In this document: piece by piece, positions 1-9,210 of the stretch
Layout of the letters: each line of letters begins with the position of its first letter
How positions within the stretch are numbered: position 1 is the first letter of the stretch
Assembly (NCBI GenBank): GCA_044226485.1
Contig: JBGAGY010000008.1
Location: 62,001-126,000, forward strand
Source of the DNA: UBA6663 sp044226485
GTDB lineage: Bacteria > Chloroflexota > Anaerolineae > Anaerolineales > UBA6663
Direction: 5' to 3'
Length of the DNA: 64,000 bases
Notes under the pieces: generated by a model
The model's database searches: none
Told to the model about the DNA's origin: nothing
Seen by the model: the letters and a program-made list of their open reading frames with translations, nothing else
Program-made: the position numbers and the translations under genes

Positions 1-263
1 CCTCGCTCGCGACGTTTCGCGCTCAGGGCCTGCGTGTGCCTGAAGACATCGCGTTCGTGACCTTTGACGACATCCCCGGTGCGGCGTTCATGGACCCGCC
101 CCTGACCCTCGTGCGCAACCCCGCCGAGGATCTGGGGCGAGTGGCGGCCGAACTCGTGTTCGAGCGGCTGGCCGAGCCCACGCGCCCTGCGCAGGAGATC
201 AAGTTGCAGCCCAGTCTCGTCGTACGTCGTTCGTGCGGCTGGCCGGGGCTTCGCCCGCAATAG
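1..263 (+). CDS. LacI-family transcriptional regulator, C-terminal fragment
   Basis: The frame is already open at base 3 and runs to a TAG at 261-263, giving about 86 residues of the end of a protein whose start lies upstream of the window. The text VPEDIAFVTFDDIPGA followed by PPLTLVRNPAEDLGR is the usual closing part of the LacI/GalR effector-binding domain (periplasmic-binding-protein fold). The DNA-binding HTH is outside the window. It lies directly before a sugar-acid import and breakdown operon in the same direction, so it is probably that operon's regulator; this is inferred from position only. The last ten or so residues (SCGWPGLRPQ) are unlike the family and may be a variable tail. 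Confidence 0.85.
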   Translation, partial: SLATFRAQGLRVPEDIAFVTFDDIPGAAFMDPPLTLVRNPAEDLGRVAAELVFERLAEPTRPAQEIKLQPSLVVRRSCGWPGLRPQ

Positions 264-425
264 TCGACGAGTCTGGTGGCTGTCGTCGGCGCCAGGCGCC
301 GGGGATGGCCTTTGGGAGGTTGACCGCCTGGCTGACATCCGCAGTGTCTCTTCTGCCTGACGTACATCATCCAATCATCGAGACTCGATTCCGTCTCTCA
401 GAGCCAATGCCCTGGAGGAGATCCT

Positions 426-2465
426 ATGCTTCGCCATTTGAAGGCGCGTCTCAACGTGCTGACACACATGGTCGCCGTCGCCAGCCTGCTGGCGGCCTGC
501 GCCACCCCGACGGCCGCGCCGCAGCCCACGACCGCCCCTGAGGCTACGGCGGCCCCGGCTGAGCCGACAACCGTCCCGCCGACTCCCATCCCGCTGGCGA
601 CCGTCACGTCGGCGCCCTCGCCGACGCCCGGTGCTCAGTACCATGAAGCCCCGGCGCTGGCTGACCTTGTGGCAGCCGGCAAGCTCCCGCCCGTCGAGGA
701 GCGCCTGCCCAAGAACCCGCGCGTGATGCCCGTGTTCGAAGATATCGGCACGTATGGCGGCACCTGGCGCCGCGGCTACAGCGGCATCGGCGACCGCAAC
801 GGCGCCAGCAAGCTGATGACCGAGCGCATCGTGCGCTTCTACATGCCCAATCCCGAGAAGCTCGAGCTGGTGCCGAACTGGGTTGACGACGTCAAGATGA
901 GCGACGACGCCACCGAGTTCACGTTCCACATCCGCGAGGGCCTGCGCTGGTCCGACGGCGAGCTGGTCACGACCGAGGACGTCAAGTTCTGGTACGAGGA
1001 CGTGTTCCAGAACCCCGACCTCGTCTCGAGCCCGCCCTCGACGCTCGTGATCAACGGCGAGCCGGTCAAGATCGAGATCGTCGACGACCTGACCTTCAAG
1101 GCCAAGTTCGCCGGGCCGTACCCGCTCTTCCTGACCGCGCTCGCTGTCAACAGCACCGGCGGCCCCGGCCTGTTCCAGTTCGGCTTCCTGCTCCCCGCCC
1201 ACTATCTCAAGAACTACCTGCCCAAGTACGTCAGCCAGGCCGATCTCGACAAGGTCGTGGCCGACAAGGGCGTCAAGAGCTGGACGGAACTGTGGGGCGA
1301 TCTGGGCCCGATCCAGAGCGAGTGGCTCAACCCCGATCTGCCCTCGATCGCGGCCTGGGTGGTCAAGGTCCCGCCGCCGGCCGAGCAGGTCGTGTTCGAG
1401 CGCAACCCCTACTACTTCATGATCGACGAACAGGGCAATCAGCTGCCGTACATCGACAAGGTGGAGTTCAGCCTGTTCCAGGATCCTGAGACCTTCAACC
1501 TGTGGGTCGTCCAGGGCAAGATCGACGAGCAGGCGCGCCACCTCGACTCGGCCAACCTCCCGCTCTACAAGCAGAACGAAGAGGCCGGCGGCTACCACGT
1601 GTTGACCTGGCGCAGCACTCAGATGCAGGTCATCTTCCCGAACCTTAACGTCGAGGATCCGATCCTCAACCAGCTTTACAACACGTCAGATTTCCGCGAG
1701 GCGCTGTCGATCGGTGTCGATCGCACGGAAGTTCGCGACATCGCCTGGAAGGGCTTCGGCCAGCCGCGGCAGGCCAGCCCGATCCCTGGGACGCCGTACT
1801 TCGACGCCGACTTCTCGAAGAAGTGGATCGATTACGATGCTGCCAAGGCCAACGGCCTGCTCGACGGCCTGGGCCTCACCCAGAAGGACTCTGACGGCTA
1901 TCGGCTGCGCTCGGACGGCAAGCGCCTGAGCATCACGATGGTGTACGTCGACATCTGCACGTTCTGCGAGCTCGTCCAGAAGTACTGGAAGGACATCGGC
2001 ATCGAACTGCTGCCGAAGCAGGTCGACCGCAGCCTGTTCGACGAGTTGATGCAGAACGGCAAGGCCGATATGCTCGTCTGGTGGTGGGATCGCAACAACA
2101 TCATCGAAGGCGACCCGCAGAACTACCTCGGCACCGACAACCTGTGGGCGCCGCAGTGGGGCAAGTGGTACGTCAGCAAGGGCGCCGAAGGCGTCGAGCC
2201 GCCGGCGGATCACCCCATCCGTCAGATCTGGGCGGCCTGGGAAGAAGCCACCAGCACGTCTGATCCGAACGTGGCGAAGGCCGCGATCCAGAAGATCGTG
2301 TCGATCCACAGAGACAACGTGTGGGTCATCGGCCTGGTCGGCGAGGATCCGACGGTGTACATGGCCTCGAACCGCATGCACAACGTGCCCGACAACCTGG
2401 TGCAAGACGAAGCGTTCCGCGAGGAAGGCCTCAGCCAGGCGCAGCAGTTCTGGATGGATAAGTAA
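426..2465 (+). CDS. ABC transporter substrate-binding lipoprotein, family 5 (Dpp/Opp type)
   Basis: This 679-residue protein is the extracellular binding component of an oligopeptide/dipeptide-type importer. An N-terminal signal ends in a lipobox LAAC with Cys25, followed by a long Thr/Ala/Pro linker, as is common in Chloroflexota lipoproteins. The SBP_bac_5 fold is recognisable from YGGTWRRGYSG near residue 110, FHIREGLRWSDGELVTTEDV near 165, and later RNPYYF and FREALSIGVDR. The start is supported by GGAGGAG at about 414-420, ahead of ATG 426. Genes for two permeases and two ATPases follow, so the importer is complete. Family 5 proteins bind peptides but also oligosaccharides. The uronate enzymes in the same operon suggest an acidic oligosaccharide ligand, which is an inference. 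Confidence 0.93.
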   Translation: MLRHLKARLNVLTHMVAVASLLAACATPTAAPQPTTAPEATAAPAEPTTVPPTPIPLATVTSAPSPTPGAQYHEAPALADLVAAGKLPPVEERLPKNPRVMPVFEDIGTYGGTWRRGYSGIGDRNGASKLMTERIVRFYMPNPEKLELVPNWVDDVKMSDDATEFTFHIREGLRWSDGELVTTEDVKFWYEDVFQNPDLVSSPPSTLVINGEPVKIEIVDDLTFKAKFAGPYPLFLTALAVNSTGGPGLFQFGFLLPAHYLKNYLPKYVSQADLDKVVADKGVKSWTELWGDLGPIQSEWLNPDLPSIAAWVVKVPPPAEQVVFERNPYYFMIDEQGNQLPYIDKVEFSLFQDPETFNLWVVQGKIDEQARHLDSANLPLYKQNEEAGGYHVLTWRSTQMQVIFPNLNVEDPILNQLYNTSDFREALSIGVDRTEVRDIAWKGFGQPRQASPIPGTPYFDADFSKKWIDYDAAKANGLLDGLGLTQKDSDGYRLRSDGKRLSITMVYVDICTFCELVQKYWKDIGIELLPKQVDRSLFDELMQNGKADMLVWWWDRNNIIEGDPQNYLGTDNLWAPQWGKWYVSKGAEGVEPPADHPIRQIWAAWEEATSTSDPNVAKAAIQKIVSIHRDNVWVIGLVGEDPTVYMASNRMHNVPDNLVQDEAFREEGLSQAQQFWMDK

Positions 2466-2608
2466 CCCGACTCTCGTCAGGCGGGGCGGCGGCGTCAGGG
2501 CGTCCGCCCCGCCTGAGCGAGCCGCGGGGCGGCGTGCGGCGTGTATGCGACGCGCGCCGCCTCGCGACGGCCTGCTCCGACAATCTCTCGCGTTCTTCGG
2601 GAGGCGCC

Positions 2609-3508
2609 ATGCGTTTTGGGATCAAGTCATCGCAGACGGGAAAACTGCTGCGCTCCAGAGAAACGCCTGAGGACATGGCGCGGCTGGTCACCGAGTTCAA
2701 CCATGCTGCGCTCGTCGAGAGCGTGGTCGACGCCGGCTTCGACCTGATCGAGCTCGGCGGCGACATGACCCTGTTCTTCCCGACCGCGTTCTCGGCCGCC
2801 GCGATCGAGGATCTGGCGCAGCTCAAGCGCAGACGCGGCCTGACCTATACCGTGCATCTGCCGCTCTGGTCGGTCGAGCCCTCGACGCCGTTGGCGTCGG
2901 TGCGCGCCGGCTCGGTTCAGGCCGTGGTCGACTGCATCAAGGCCACGCTGCCGCTCGAGCCGGTCAGCTACGTCTTGCACGCCACAGGCACCCTGGCGAC
3001 CGAGTTCACGCGGATGCGCCCCGAGAGCGCGCGGCTGTACGTCCTCCAGCAGTTCCAGGCGGCGGCGCGCGACAGCTTGCGCGAGATCCTGCGCGAGACC
3101 GGGATCCCGCGGCGCCTGCTCGCGATCGAAACCATCGAGTTCCCATTCGACCTGACCGTCGCGGTGGCCGAAGAGCTCGACATCTCCATGTGCCTCGACA
3201 CCGGCCACGTGCTGGCAGGGTTCCCCGGCCCGTTCGAGTTGTTCGACGTGCTCGAGCGCCTCTTGCCGCGGCTGGGCGAGGTGCACCTTCACGACGCGCC
3301 CTGGCAGGGGCCGGAGCGCCACATCGGTTACGGCAAGGATCATCAGACTCTGGGGAAGGGCGATCTCGACGTCGGTCGCTTCCTCGACCGGCTGGCGGCC
3401 GCCGACTGGCGCGGCCCGATCGTCTTCGAACTGTCGATCGCCGAGGCGTTGGCCTCCCTCGACGAGATCCGCCGGGTTCGCCCGGCGTTGGCTCCGGCGG
3501 CTGCCTGA
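2609..3508 (+). CDS. Sugar phosphate isomerase/epimerase-like TIM-barrel protein
   Basis: A 299-residue protein of the xylose isomerase-like (AP_endonuc_2) TIM-barrel superfamily. The barrel signatures are FDLIELGGD near residue 47, YTVHLPLW near 85, LLAIETIEF near 172, CLDTGHVLAGF near 193 and VHLHDAPW near 228. The Glu, Asp and His residues in these motifs would bind the divalent metal. An upstream open stretch starts at 2534, but ATG 2609 is chosen because GGGAGG lies just before it and homology begins there. The next gene starts inside its stop codon (TGATG), so the two are translationally coupled. It may isomerise or epimerise a keto-sugar or uronate derived from the imported substrate; the exact reaction cannot be read from sequence. 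Confidence 0.82.
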   Translation: MRFGIKSSQTGKLLRSRETPEDMARLVTEFNHAALVESVVDAGFDLIELGGDMTLFFPTAFSAAAIEDLAQLKRRRGLTYTVHLPLWSVEPSTPLASVRAGSVQAVVDCIKATLPLEPVSYVLHATGTLATEFTRMRPESARLYVLQQFQAAARDSLREILRETGIPRRLLAIETIEFPFDLTVAVAEELDISMCLDTGHVLAGFPGPFELFDVLERLLPRLGEVHLHDAPWQGPERHIGYGKDHQTLGKGDLDVGRFLDRLAAADWRGPIVFELSIAEALASLDEIRRVRPALAPAAA

Positions 3509-4494
3509 TGGCCAAGTTCATCCTGCAGCGCTTCCTGATCGCGATCCCGCTGATGCTGGCGGTGTCGGTGCTGGTGTTCATCATCATCCAGCTCCCGCCC
3601 GGGGATTTCTTCGATCAGTACCGCATCCGCATGCAGGAGCAGGGCGACACCGTCGACCAGCAGACGCTCGATCGATTGAAGGCCGAGTACGGGCTCGACC
3701 AGCCCTGGCCCGTGCAGTACTACAAGTGGATCGAGGCGATCGTCACGCGCGGCGACTTCGGGTACTCGTTCGAATACAACCGTCCGGTCTCGACGCTGAT
3801 CTGGGAGCGGCTGGCGCTGACTGTGGTGATGAACATCTTCGTCATCGCCGTGATCTGGGTGATCGCGATTCCGATCGGCGTGTACTCGGCGACCCACAAG
3901 TACTCGGCCCTTGACTATCTCTTCAACCTGATCGCCTTCCTGGGCACTGGCATGCCGAGCTTCGTCCTGGCGCTGGTCGTGATGTGGATGGCGTTCAAGT
4001 ACTTCGGCGCTGACGTCGGCGGATTGTTCTCGCGCGAATACGTGTCGGCGCCGTGGAGCCTGGCCAGGGTCTGGGATCTCATGCAGCACATCTGGGTGCC
4101 GACGCTGGTGCTGGCCGTGGGCGGCACCTCGGGCCTGCTGCGCACGATGCGGGCCAACATGCTCGACGAACTGCCCAAGCCCTATGTGGCGACGGCGCGC
4201 GCCAAGGGCCTGCGCGAGGCCGTTGTCGTGCGCAAGTACCCGTTGCGCGTGGCGCTCAACCCGTTCGTCAGCGGCATCGGCAGCGTCTTCCCGATGCTGA
4301 TTTCGGGCGCCCAGCCGACCGCTATTGTGCTCAACCTTCAGACCACCGGGCCGTTGCTCCTGCGGGCGCTGCTTTCGCAGGACATGTATCTGGCGGGCAG
4401 CTTCATCCTGATCCTGAGCGTGTTCGGCATCCTGGGCACGTTGGTCTCCGACGTGCTGCTGGCCGTGCTCGATCCGCGCATCCGCTACGACTGA
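3508..4494 (+). CDS. ABC transporter permease, DppB/OppB type
   Basis: A 328-residue inner-membrane permease. It begins MAKFILQRFLIAIPLMLAVS with a first membrane helix, then the typical DppB cytoplasmic/periplasmic segment ending in YGLDQPWPVQYYKW, followed by at least five more hydrophobic helices. The EAA loop that contacts the ATPases is visible as PKPYVATARAKGL around residue 225. The chosen ATG overlaps the stop of the preceding gene by one base; an upstream in-frame extension to 3190 is only a shadow of the isomerase gene. It pairs with the DppC-type permease 13 bp downstream. Confidence 0.94.
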   Translation: MAKFILQRFLIAIPLMLAVSVLVFIIIQLPPGDFFDQYRIRMQEQGDTVDQQTLDRLKAEYGLDQPWPVQYYKWIEAIVTRGDFGYSFEYNRPVSTLIWERLALTVVMNIFVIAVIWVIAIPIGVYSATHKYSALDYLFNLIAFLGTGMPSFVLALVVMWMAFKYFGADVGGLFSREYVSAPWSLARVWDLMQHIWVPTLVLAVGGTSGLLRTMRANMLDELPKPYVATARAKGLREAVVVRKYPLRVALNPFVSGIGSVFPMLISGAQPTAIVLNLQTTGPLLLRALLSQDMYLAGSFILILSVFGILGTLVSDVLLAVLDPRIRYD

Positions 4495-4507
4495 GGCGAG
4501 GACACCG

Positions 4508-5644
4508 ATGACAGCCCCGACCGCCGCGATCCCCGCCCCGACGACCGCCGACGACGCGATCTACGTCGCGCCGCCATGGAAGTTGATGTGGTGGAAGTTC
4601 CGCAAGCACCGCCTGGCCGTGATCTCGGCGGTGGTCTTGATCCTGTTGTACGCTGCGGCGCTGCTGGCTGAAGTCGTCGCGCCCTACGACCCTTTCGCGT
4701 TCGACTCGCGCTACACCTACACGCCACCCCAGGCCGTCCACTTCTTCGATGCAGCGGGCCAGTTCCGCGGGCCGTTCACGTATGAGTTGAAGAAGTTCCG
4801 CGACCCAGAGACCTTCGAGCTTGTGTTCACCGAGGACACTGCCAAGGCGCATCCGATTCGCCTCTTCGTCGTCGGCGAGCCGTACAAGCTGTGGGGCATG
4901 TTCAAGGCGGACCTGCACCTCTTTGGCGTCGCCGACACCGACAAGAGCGGCTCGATGTTCCTGCTCGGCACCGACGACAAGGGCCGCGACCTGCTCTCGC
5001 GCCTGATCTTCGGCACCCGGGTTTCGCTCTCGGTCAGCCTGATCGGCACCGCCTTGAGCCTGGCGCTGGGCGTGCTGCTCGGCGGCATCTCGGGCTACTT
5101 CGGCGGCTGGATCGACAACCTGGTGCAGCGCACGATCGAGCTCTTTCAGAGCATTCCGACCCTGCCGTTGTGGATGGGCCTTGCGGCAGCGATCCCGCTC
5201 AACTGGGACCCTCTCAACGTCTATCTGCTGATCACGGTGCTGCTCTCGCTGCTCAGTTGGACAAGCATGGCGCGCGTGGTGCGCGGCCGCTTCCTGTCGA
5301 TGCGCGAGGAAGACTTCGTGCTGGCGGCCAAACTGCTCGGCGCCAGCGACATGCGCATCATCCTGAAGCACATGGTCCCGTCGTTTATGAGCCACATCAT
5401 CGCGGTGACCACCGTGACGATCCCGGAGCTCATCCTCAACGAAACGGCGCTGAGCTTCATCGGGCTCGGTCTGCGGCCGCCCGTGATCTCGTGGGGCGTG
5501 CTCCTGCAGGACGCCCAGAACGTGAGCACGATCGCACTGGCGCCGTGGTTGCTGCTGCCGGCAGCCGTGCTGGTGGTCACCATCGTGGCCTTCAATTTCG
5601 TCGGTGACGGCCTGCGCGACGCCGCCGACCCGTACGTGCGGTGA
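4508..5644 (+). CDS. ABC transporter permease, DppC/OppC type
   Basis: A 378-residue permease, partner of the DppB-type protein. The N-terminal OppC_N segment (WWKFRKHRLAVISAVVLILL, residues about 28-47) carries the first helix. A long extracytoplasmic loop of roughly 100 residues follows, longer than in peptide transporters, and then LGTDDKGRDLLSRLIFGTRVS, the classic DppC motif. The EAA loop reads REEDFVLAAKLLGASD. Its stop overlaps the GTG start of the next ATPase gene. The enlarged loop may reflect docking of a non-peptide binding protein, an inference. Confidence 0.94.
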   Translation: MTAPTAAIPAPTTADDAIYVAPPWKLMWWKFRKHRLAVISAVVLILLYAAALLAEVVAPYDPFAFDSRYTYTPPQAVHFFDAAGQFRGPFTYELKKFRDPETFELVFTEDTAKAHPIRLFVVGEPYKLWGMFKADLHLFGVADTDKSGSMFLLGTDDKGRDLLSRLIFGTRVSLSVSLIGTALSLALGVLLGGISGYFGGWIDNLVQRTIELFQSIPTLPLWMGLAAAIPLNWDPLNVYLLITVLLSLLSWTSMARVVRGRFLSMREEDFVLAAKLLGASDMRIILKHMVPSFMSHIIAVTTVTIPELILNETALSFIGLGLRPPVISWGVLLQDAQNVSTIALAPWLLLPAAVLVVTIVAFNFVGDGLRDAADPYVR

Positions 5645-6690
5645 CGGAGACGACGATGACGACACCCGCCGTCAAGGAACCGCTGATCCAGATCGAGGGC
5701 CTCAAGGTGAGCTTCCACGTCAGCGAGGGCGTGGTGCACGCCCTCGAGGACGTCAGCTTCACGATCGCGCGCGGCCAGACGCTCGCCGTGGTGGGCGAGA
5801 GCGGCTGCGGCAAGAGCGTGACGTCGCAGGCGATCATGCAGATGGTGCCGTTCCCCGGCCGGATCGAAGCAGGCACCGTGACCTATTTCCGCCATCGGCC
5901 GGGCCAGGCGCCCGAGCGCATCGACCTCACCAAGCTGAAGCCGGATAGCGACGCGATCTGCAAGATCCGTGGCAACGAGATCGCCAAGATCTTCCAGGAA
6001 CCGATGACGTCGCTCAGCCCGGTTCACACGATCGGCGACCAGATCATGGAGGCCATCCGGCTGCACCAGAACGTCGATGCCGCCGAGGCGCGCCGCCGCG
6101 CGGTGGACATGCTCAAGCGGGTCGGCTTCCCGCAGCCTGAGCAGCGCGTCGACGCGTATCCGCATCAGCTTTCGGGTGGCCTGCGCCAGCGCGCCATGAT
6201 CGCGATGGCGCTTTCGTGCAACCCGGCGCTGCTCATCGCCGACGAGCCGACCACGGCGCTCGACGTCACCACCGAGGCCCAGATCCTGCGCCTGATGCGC
6301 GTGCTGCAGGCGGATCTGGGCATGGCGATCCTGTTCATCACTCACAATCTGGGCGTGGTGGCCGAGATGGCCGACGACGTGGTGGTGATGTACCTCGGCC
6401 GCGATGTCGAGAGCGCGCCGGTCGACGATATCTTCTACGCGCCCAAGCATCCCTATACGCAGGCGCTGCTGCGCTCGATCCCGCACATCGGCCAGAAGCT
6501 CGACGGCGATCTGTACACGATCACGGGCAGCATCCCGGACCCGCTGCACATCCCGCGCGGCTGCCCGTTCCACCCGCGCTGCCCGGTAGTCAAGGTTGGG
6601 CTTTGCGATCAGGATCGGCCGGTGCCGCTGGTACAGGTCGGGCCGCAGCACGCCGTGCGCTGCTGGCTGTACGCCGAGGAGGTGGCCTGA
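5641..6690 (+). CDS. ABC transporter ATP-binding protein, DppD/OppD type
   Basis: A 349-residue cytoplasmic ATPase. The Walker A motif is GESGCGKS (about residues 53-60), the signature is LSGGLRQRAMIA, and Walker B is LLIADEPTTALD. The C-terminal oligopeptide-transporter extension carries GCPFHPRCP, the cysteine motif typical of Dpp/Opp ATPases. GTG 5641 overlaps the permease stop (GTGA). An ATG at 5656 is an alternative start five codons in. It works as a heterodimer with the DppF-type ATPase encoded immediately downstream. Confidence 0.94.
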   Translation: MTETTMTTPAVKEPLIQIEGLKVSFHVSEGVVHALEDVSFTIARGQTLAVVGESGCGKSVTSQAIMQMVPFPGRIEAGTVTYFRHRPGQAPERIDLTKLKPDSDAICKIRGNEIAKIFQEPMTSLSPVHTIGDQIMEAIRLHQNVDAAEARRRAVDMLKRVGFPQPEQRVDAYPHQLSGGLRQRAMIAMALSCNPALLIADEPTTALDVTTEAQILRLMRVLQADLGMAILFITHNLGVVAEMADDVVVMYLGRDVESAPVDDIFYAPKHPYTQALLRSIPHIGQKLDGDLYTITGSIPDPLHIPRGCPFHPRCPVVKVGLCDQDRPVPLVQVGPQHAVRCWLYAEEVA

Positions 6691-7760
6691 TGGACGCCGC
6701 ACCGATCAAGGCTGCCGAGCCGCTTCTTGAAGTGCAGGACCTCAAGAAGCACTTCCCGATCAAGAGCGGGTTCATGCGCCGCGTGGTTGGGCAGGTGAAG
6801 GCCGTCGACGGCGTGAGCCTGTACGTCAACGCCGGCGAGACGCTCGGCCTTGTGGGCGAGAGCGGCTGCGGCAAGACGACCACGGCGCGCATGATCCTGC
6901 GCGCGTTCCAGCCGACGGCCGGCAAGATCCTGTTCCGCGATCGTGAGCTCGGGCTTGTCAACATCCCCGACCTCGACCGAACCCAGCTGACGGGGCTGCG
7001 GCGCAACATGCAGATGATCTTCCAGGATCCTTACGCGTCGCTCAATCCGCGCATGACCCTGCTCGAGACCATCGGCGAGCCGTTCGTCATTCACAGGGTC
7101 GGGTCCCCGAGCGAGATCAAGGATCGGGTCGCCGAGTTGCTCAAGCTGGTTGGGCTGCGGCCCGAATACATGACGCGCTATCCGCACGCCTTCAGCGGCG
7201 GGCAGCGTCAGCGCATCGGCATCGCCCGAGCGCTGGCGTTGCGGCCGCAGCTCGTCGTCTGCGACGAGCCTGTGTCGGCGCTCGACGTCTCGATCCAGGC
7301 CCAGATCCTCAACCTGCTGCGCGATCTGCAGCACCGGCTCAATCTGACCTATGTCTTCGTCGGCCACGATCTGAGCGTCGTCGAACACATCAGCGATCGC
7401 GTGGCCGTGATGTACGTGGGAAAGCTTGTCGAGATGGCGCCGACGCGCGAGTTGTTCGCGCGGCCGCTGCATCCGTACACCGACGCGCTGCTCGGCGCCG
7501 TGCCGAAGCCCGACCCGCGCCGCAAGCGCGGCAACGAGGTGCTCGAGGGCGAGGTCGCCGACCCGGCCAACCCGCCGAGCGGCTGCGCCTTCCATCCGCG
7601 CTGCCGATTCGCTGTCGAGGCCTGCCGGCGCGAGACGCCGGTGCTGCGCGAGCTGCGGCCCGGGCACTTCGTCGCCTGTCATCGCGCCGAGGAGCTCACC
7701 CTCGCCGGTGTCGCACCGGGCGACAGTGGCGGAAACGGGGTTGCGGAGGCGGCGGCGTGA
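6690..7760 (+). CDS. ABC transporter ATP-binding protein, DppF/OppF type
   Basis: A 356-residue second ATPase of the importer. Visible motifs are Walker A GESGCGKTT (near residue 57), the signature FSGGQRQRIGIA, Walker B LVVCDEPVSALD and the C-terminal GCAFHPRCRF. The ATG sits one base inside the previous stop (TGATGG), so both ATPases are made in step. A longer in-frame opening from 6216 is only the shadow of the previous gene. The C-terminal tail after residue 330 (GVAPGDSGGNGVAEAAA) is low-complexity and probably disordered. Confidence 0.94.
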   Translation: MDAAPIKAAEPLLEVQDLKKHFPIKSGFMRRVVGQVKAVDGVSLYVNAGETLGLVGESGCGKTTTARMILRAFQPTAGKILFRDRELGLVNIPDLDRTQLTGLRRNMQMIFQDPYASLNPRMTLLETIGEPFVIHRVGSPSEIKDRVAELLKLVGLRPEYMTRYPHAFSGGQRQRIGIARALALRPQLVVCDEPVSALDVSIQAQILNLLRDLQHRLNLTYVFVGHDLSVVEHISDRVAVMYVGKLVEMAPTRELFARPLHPYTDALLGAVPKPDPRRKRGNEVLEGEVADPANPPSGCAFHPRCRFAVEACRRETPVLRELRPGHFVACHRAEELTLAGVAPGDSGGNGVAEAAA

Positions 7761-9151
7761 GCGACTTCGTGATCACGGCCTATGGCGCCGTCGGCGACGG
7801 CAAGGTCGATTGCACGGTTGCCCTCCAGGCGGCGATCAACGCCTGCCACGGGGCGGGCGGCGGGCGCGTCGTCGTCCCAGCGCCGGGCACGTATGTGACG
7901 GGGCCGTTCCAGCTCAAGTCGTGGGTCGAGCTGCATATCGAGGCGAACGCCACCGTGCAGGCGATCGTGGACGAGGCGCGCTACACCGAGCCGCCGTTTC
8001 AGAATCGCTCGGAGGGGTCGATGTGGATCAGCGCCCGCGGCGCCGAGCACATCGCCATCACGGGCCTCGGCACGCTCGACGGGCGCGGGACCGCGTTCAT
8101 GGAGAACGAGACGCCCACGCACTTCAACTACAAGTTCGTCAACGACGTCGATCTGCGGCCGCATCTGCTGACCCTGATCGGCTGCAGGCACATTACCCTC
8201 CGCGACGTCACCTTCGCCGACGCCGCCTACTGGTGCGTGCATCCGGCGGGCTGCAGCGACGTCGTCATCGACGGCGTGCGCATCTTCAACAGCCTCAAGG
8301 TGCGCAACTGCGACGGCATCGACATCGACCACTGCCGCGACGTGCGCATCAGCAACTGTCTGATCGAGTCGGCCGACGACTGCATCTGCATCAAGAACCG
8401 GCGCGACTTCGCCGAATACGGTCCGTGCGAGCACATCACGATCACGGGCTGCGTGCTGACCTCGACCTCGTGCGCGCTCAAGCTCGGGAGCGAAAACGTC
8501 GACGCGATGCGCAACATCGTCGTGGTCGGCTGTGTGATCAAGGCCTCGAACCGGTGTCTGGGCATTCAGAACCGCGACGAGGGGAGCATCGAGAACGTGT
8601 TGTTCTCGGACATCGTGATCGAGTCGCGGCTGTTCGCCGATGTGTGGTGGGGCAAGTCCGAGCCGATCTACGTCACGGCGTTCAAGCGGGCGCCCGGCAC
8701 GCTTCACCGCTTCAAGCCGGGCGCGACGACGGGCGGGATCGGCCCGGTGCGCAACATCCGCTTCCGCAACATCGTCTGCCGCAGCGAGGGCGGCGTGTAC
8801 GTCAGCGGCTGCGCCGAGAGCCGCATCACGGGCCTGGTGTTCGACGACGTGCGCGTCGAAATCGACAAGACCTCGAAGCACCCGGGCGGGCTGCTCGACC
8901 GGCGGCCGTGCGACATCGAGGGCATCATCGCGGCGCCGACTGCGGGCTTCCGCATCGAGGCCGCTGATGACGTCACGCTGCGCAACTGCCGCGTCGACTG
9001 GGGGCCGAACCGGCCTGAGTACTACGGCGGCGCGCTGGTCGCCGAGGACGTCAGCGATATGGTGTTGGAAGGCTTTCGCGGCCTCGCCGCTCATCCCGAG
9101 CGCGATCCGGCCGTCGTCGTCTCGCCGGCCGAGGCGCTGCGAGCGCGTTGA
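7757..9151 (+). CDS. GH28-like right-handed beta-helix protein, divergent active site
   Basis: A 464-residue protein with the beta-helix architecture of glycoside hydrolase family 28 (polygalacturonases). It opens with ITAYGAVGDGKVDCTVALQ, the Pectate_lyase_3/GH28 entry motif. The strand repeats carry NCDGIDIDHC (for the family NTD motif) and SADDCICIK (for GDD). The usual GHG motif is replaced by TSTSCALKLGS, so the family's histidine is not seen. No signal peptide is visible, so it should act in the cytoplasm on imported oligomers. GTG 7757 overlaps the stop of the ATPase. It is probably an exo-acting glycosidase on a uronate- or rhamnose-containing oligosaccharide; a lyase or a non-catalytic role is also possible. 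Confidence 0.8.
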   Translation: MSDFVITAYGAVGDGKVDCTVALQAAINACHGAGGGRVVVPAPGTYVTGPFQLKSWVELHIEANATVQAIVDEARYTEPPFQNRSEGSMWISARGAEHIAITGLGTLDGRGTAFMENETPTHFNYKFVNDVDLRPHLLTLIGCRHITLRDVTFADAAYWCVHPAGCSDVVIDGVRIFNSLKVRNCDGIDIDHCRDVRISNCLIESADDCICIKNRRDFAEYGPCEHITITGCVLTSTSCALKLGSENVDAMRNIVVVGCVIKASNRCLGIQNRDEGSIENVLFSDIVIESRLFADVWWGKSEPIYVTAFKRAPGTLHRFKPGATTGGIGPVRNIRFRNIVCRSEGGVYVSGCAESRITGLVFDDVRVEIDKTSKHPGGLLDRRPCDIEGIIAAPTAGFRIEAADDVTLRNCRVDWGPNRPEYYGGALVAEDVSDMVLEGFRGLAAHPERDPAVVVSPAEALRAR

Positions 9152-9210
9152 ACCTGACCATGCCGGCGGCGGTCGCACAAGACGCGAACCCACGCCGTTG
9201 ATGAAGACAC

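Noticed and set aside
287..301. CGGCGCC-A-GGCGCCG palindrome after the first LacI gene as a terminator
   Set aside because: A one-base loop and no T-tract make a stable terminator unlikely; probably a chance GC palindrome.
2609..3508. Extending the TIM-barrel gene back to 2534
   Set aside because: The extra 25 residues (MRRVCDARRLATACSDN...) are Arg/Cys-rich without similarity, while ATG 2609 has a strong ribosome-binding site.
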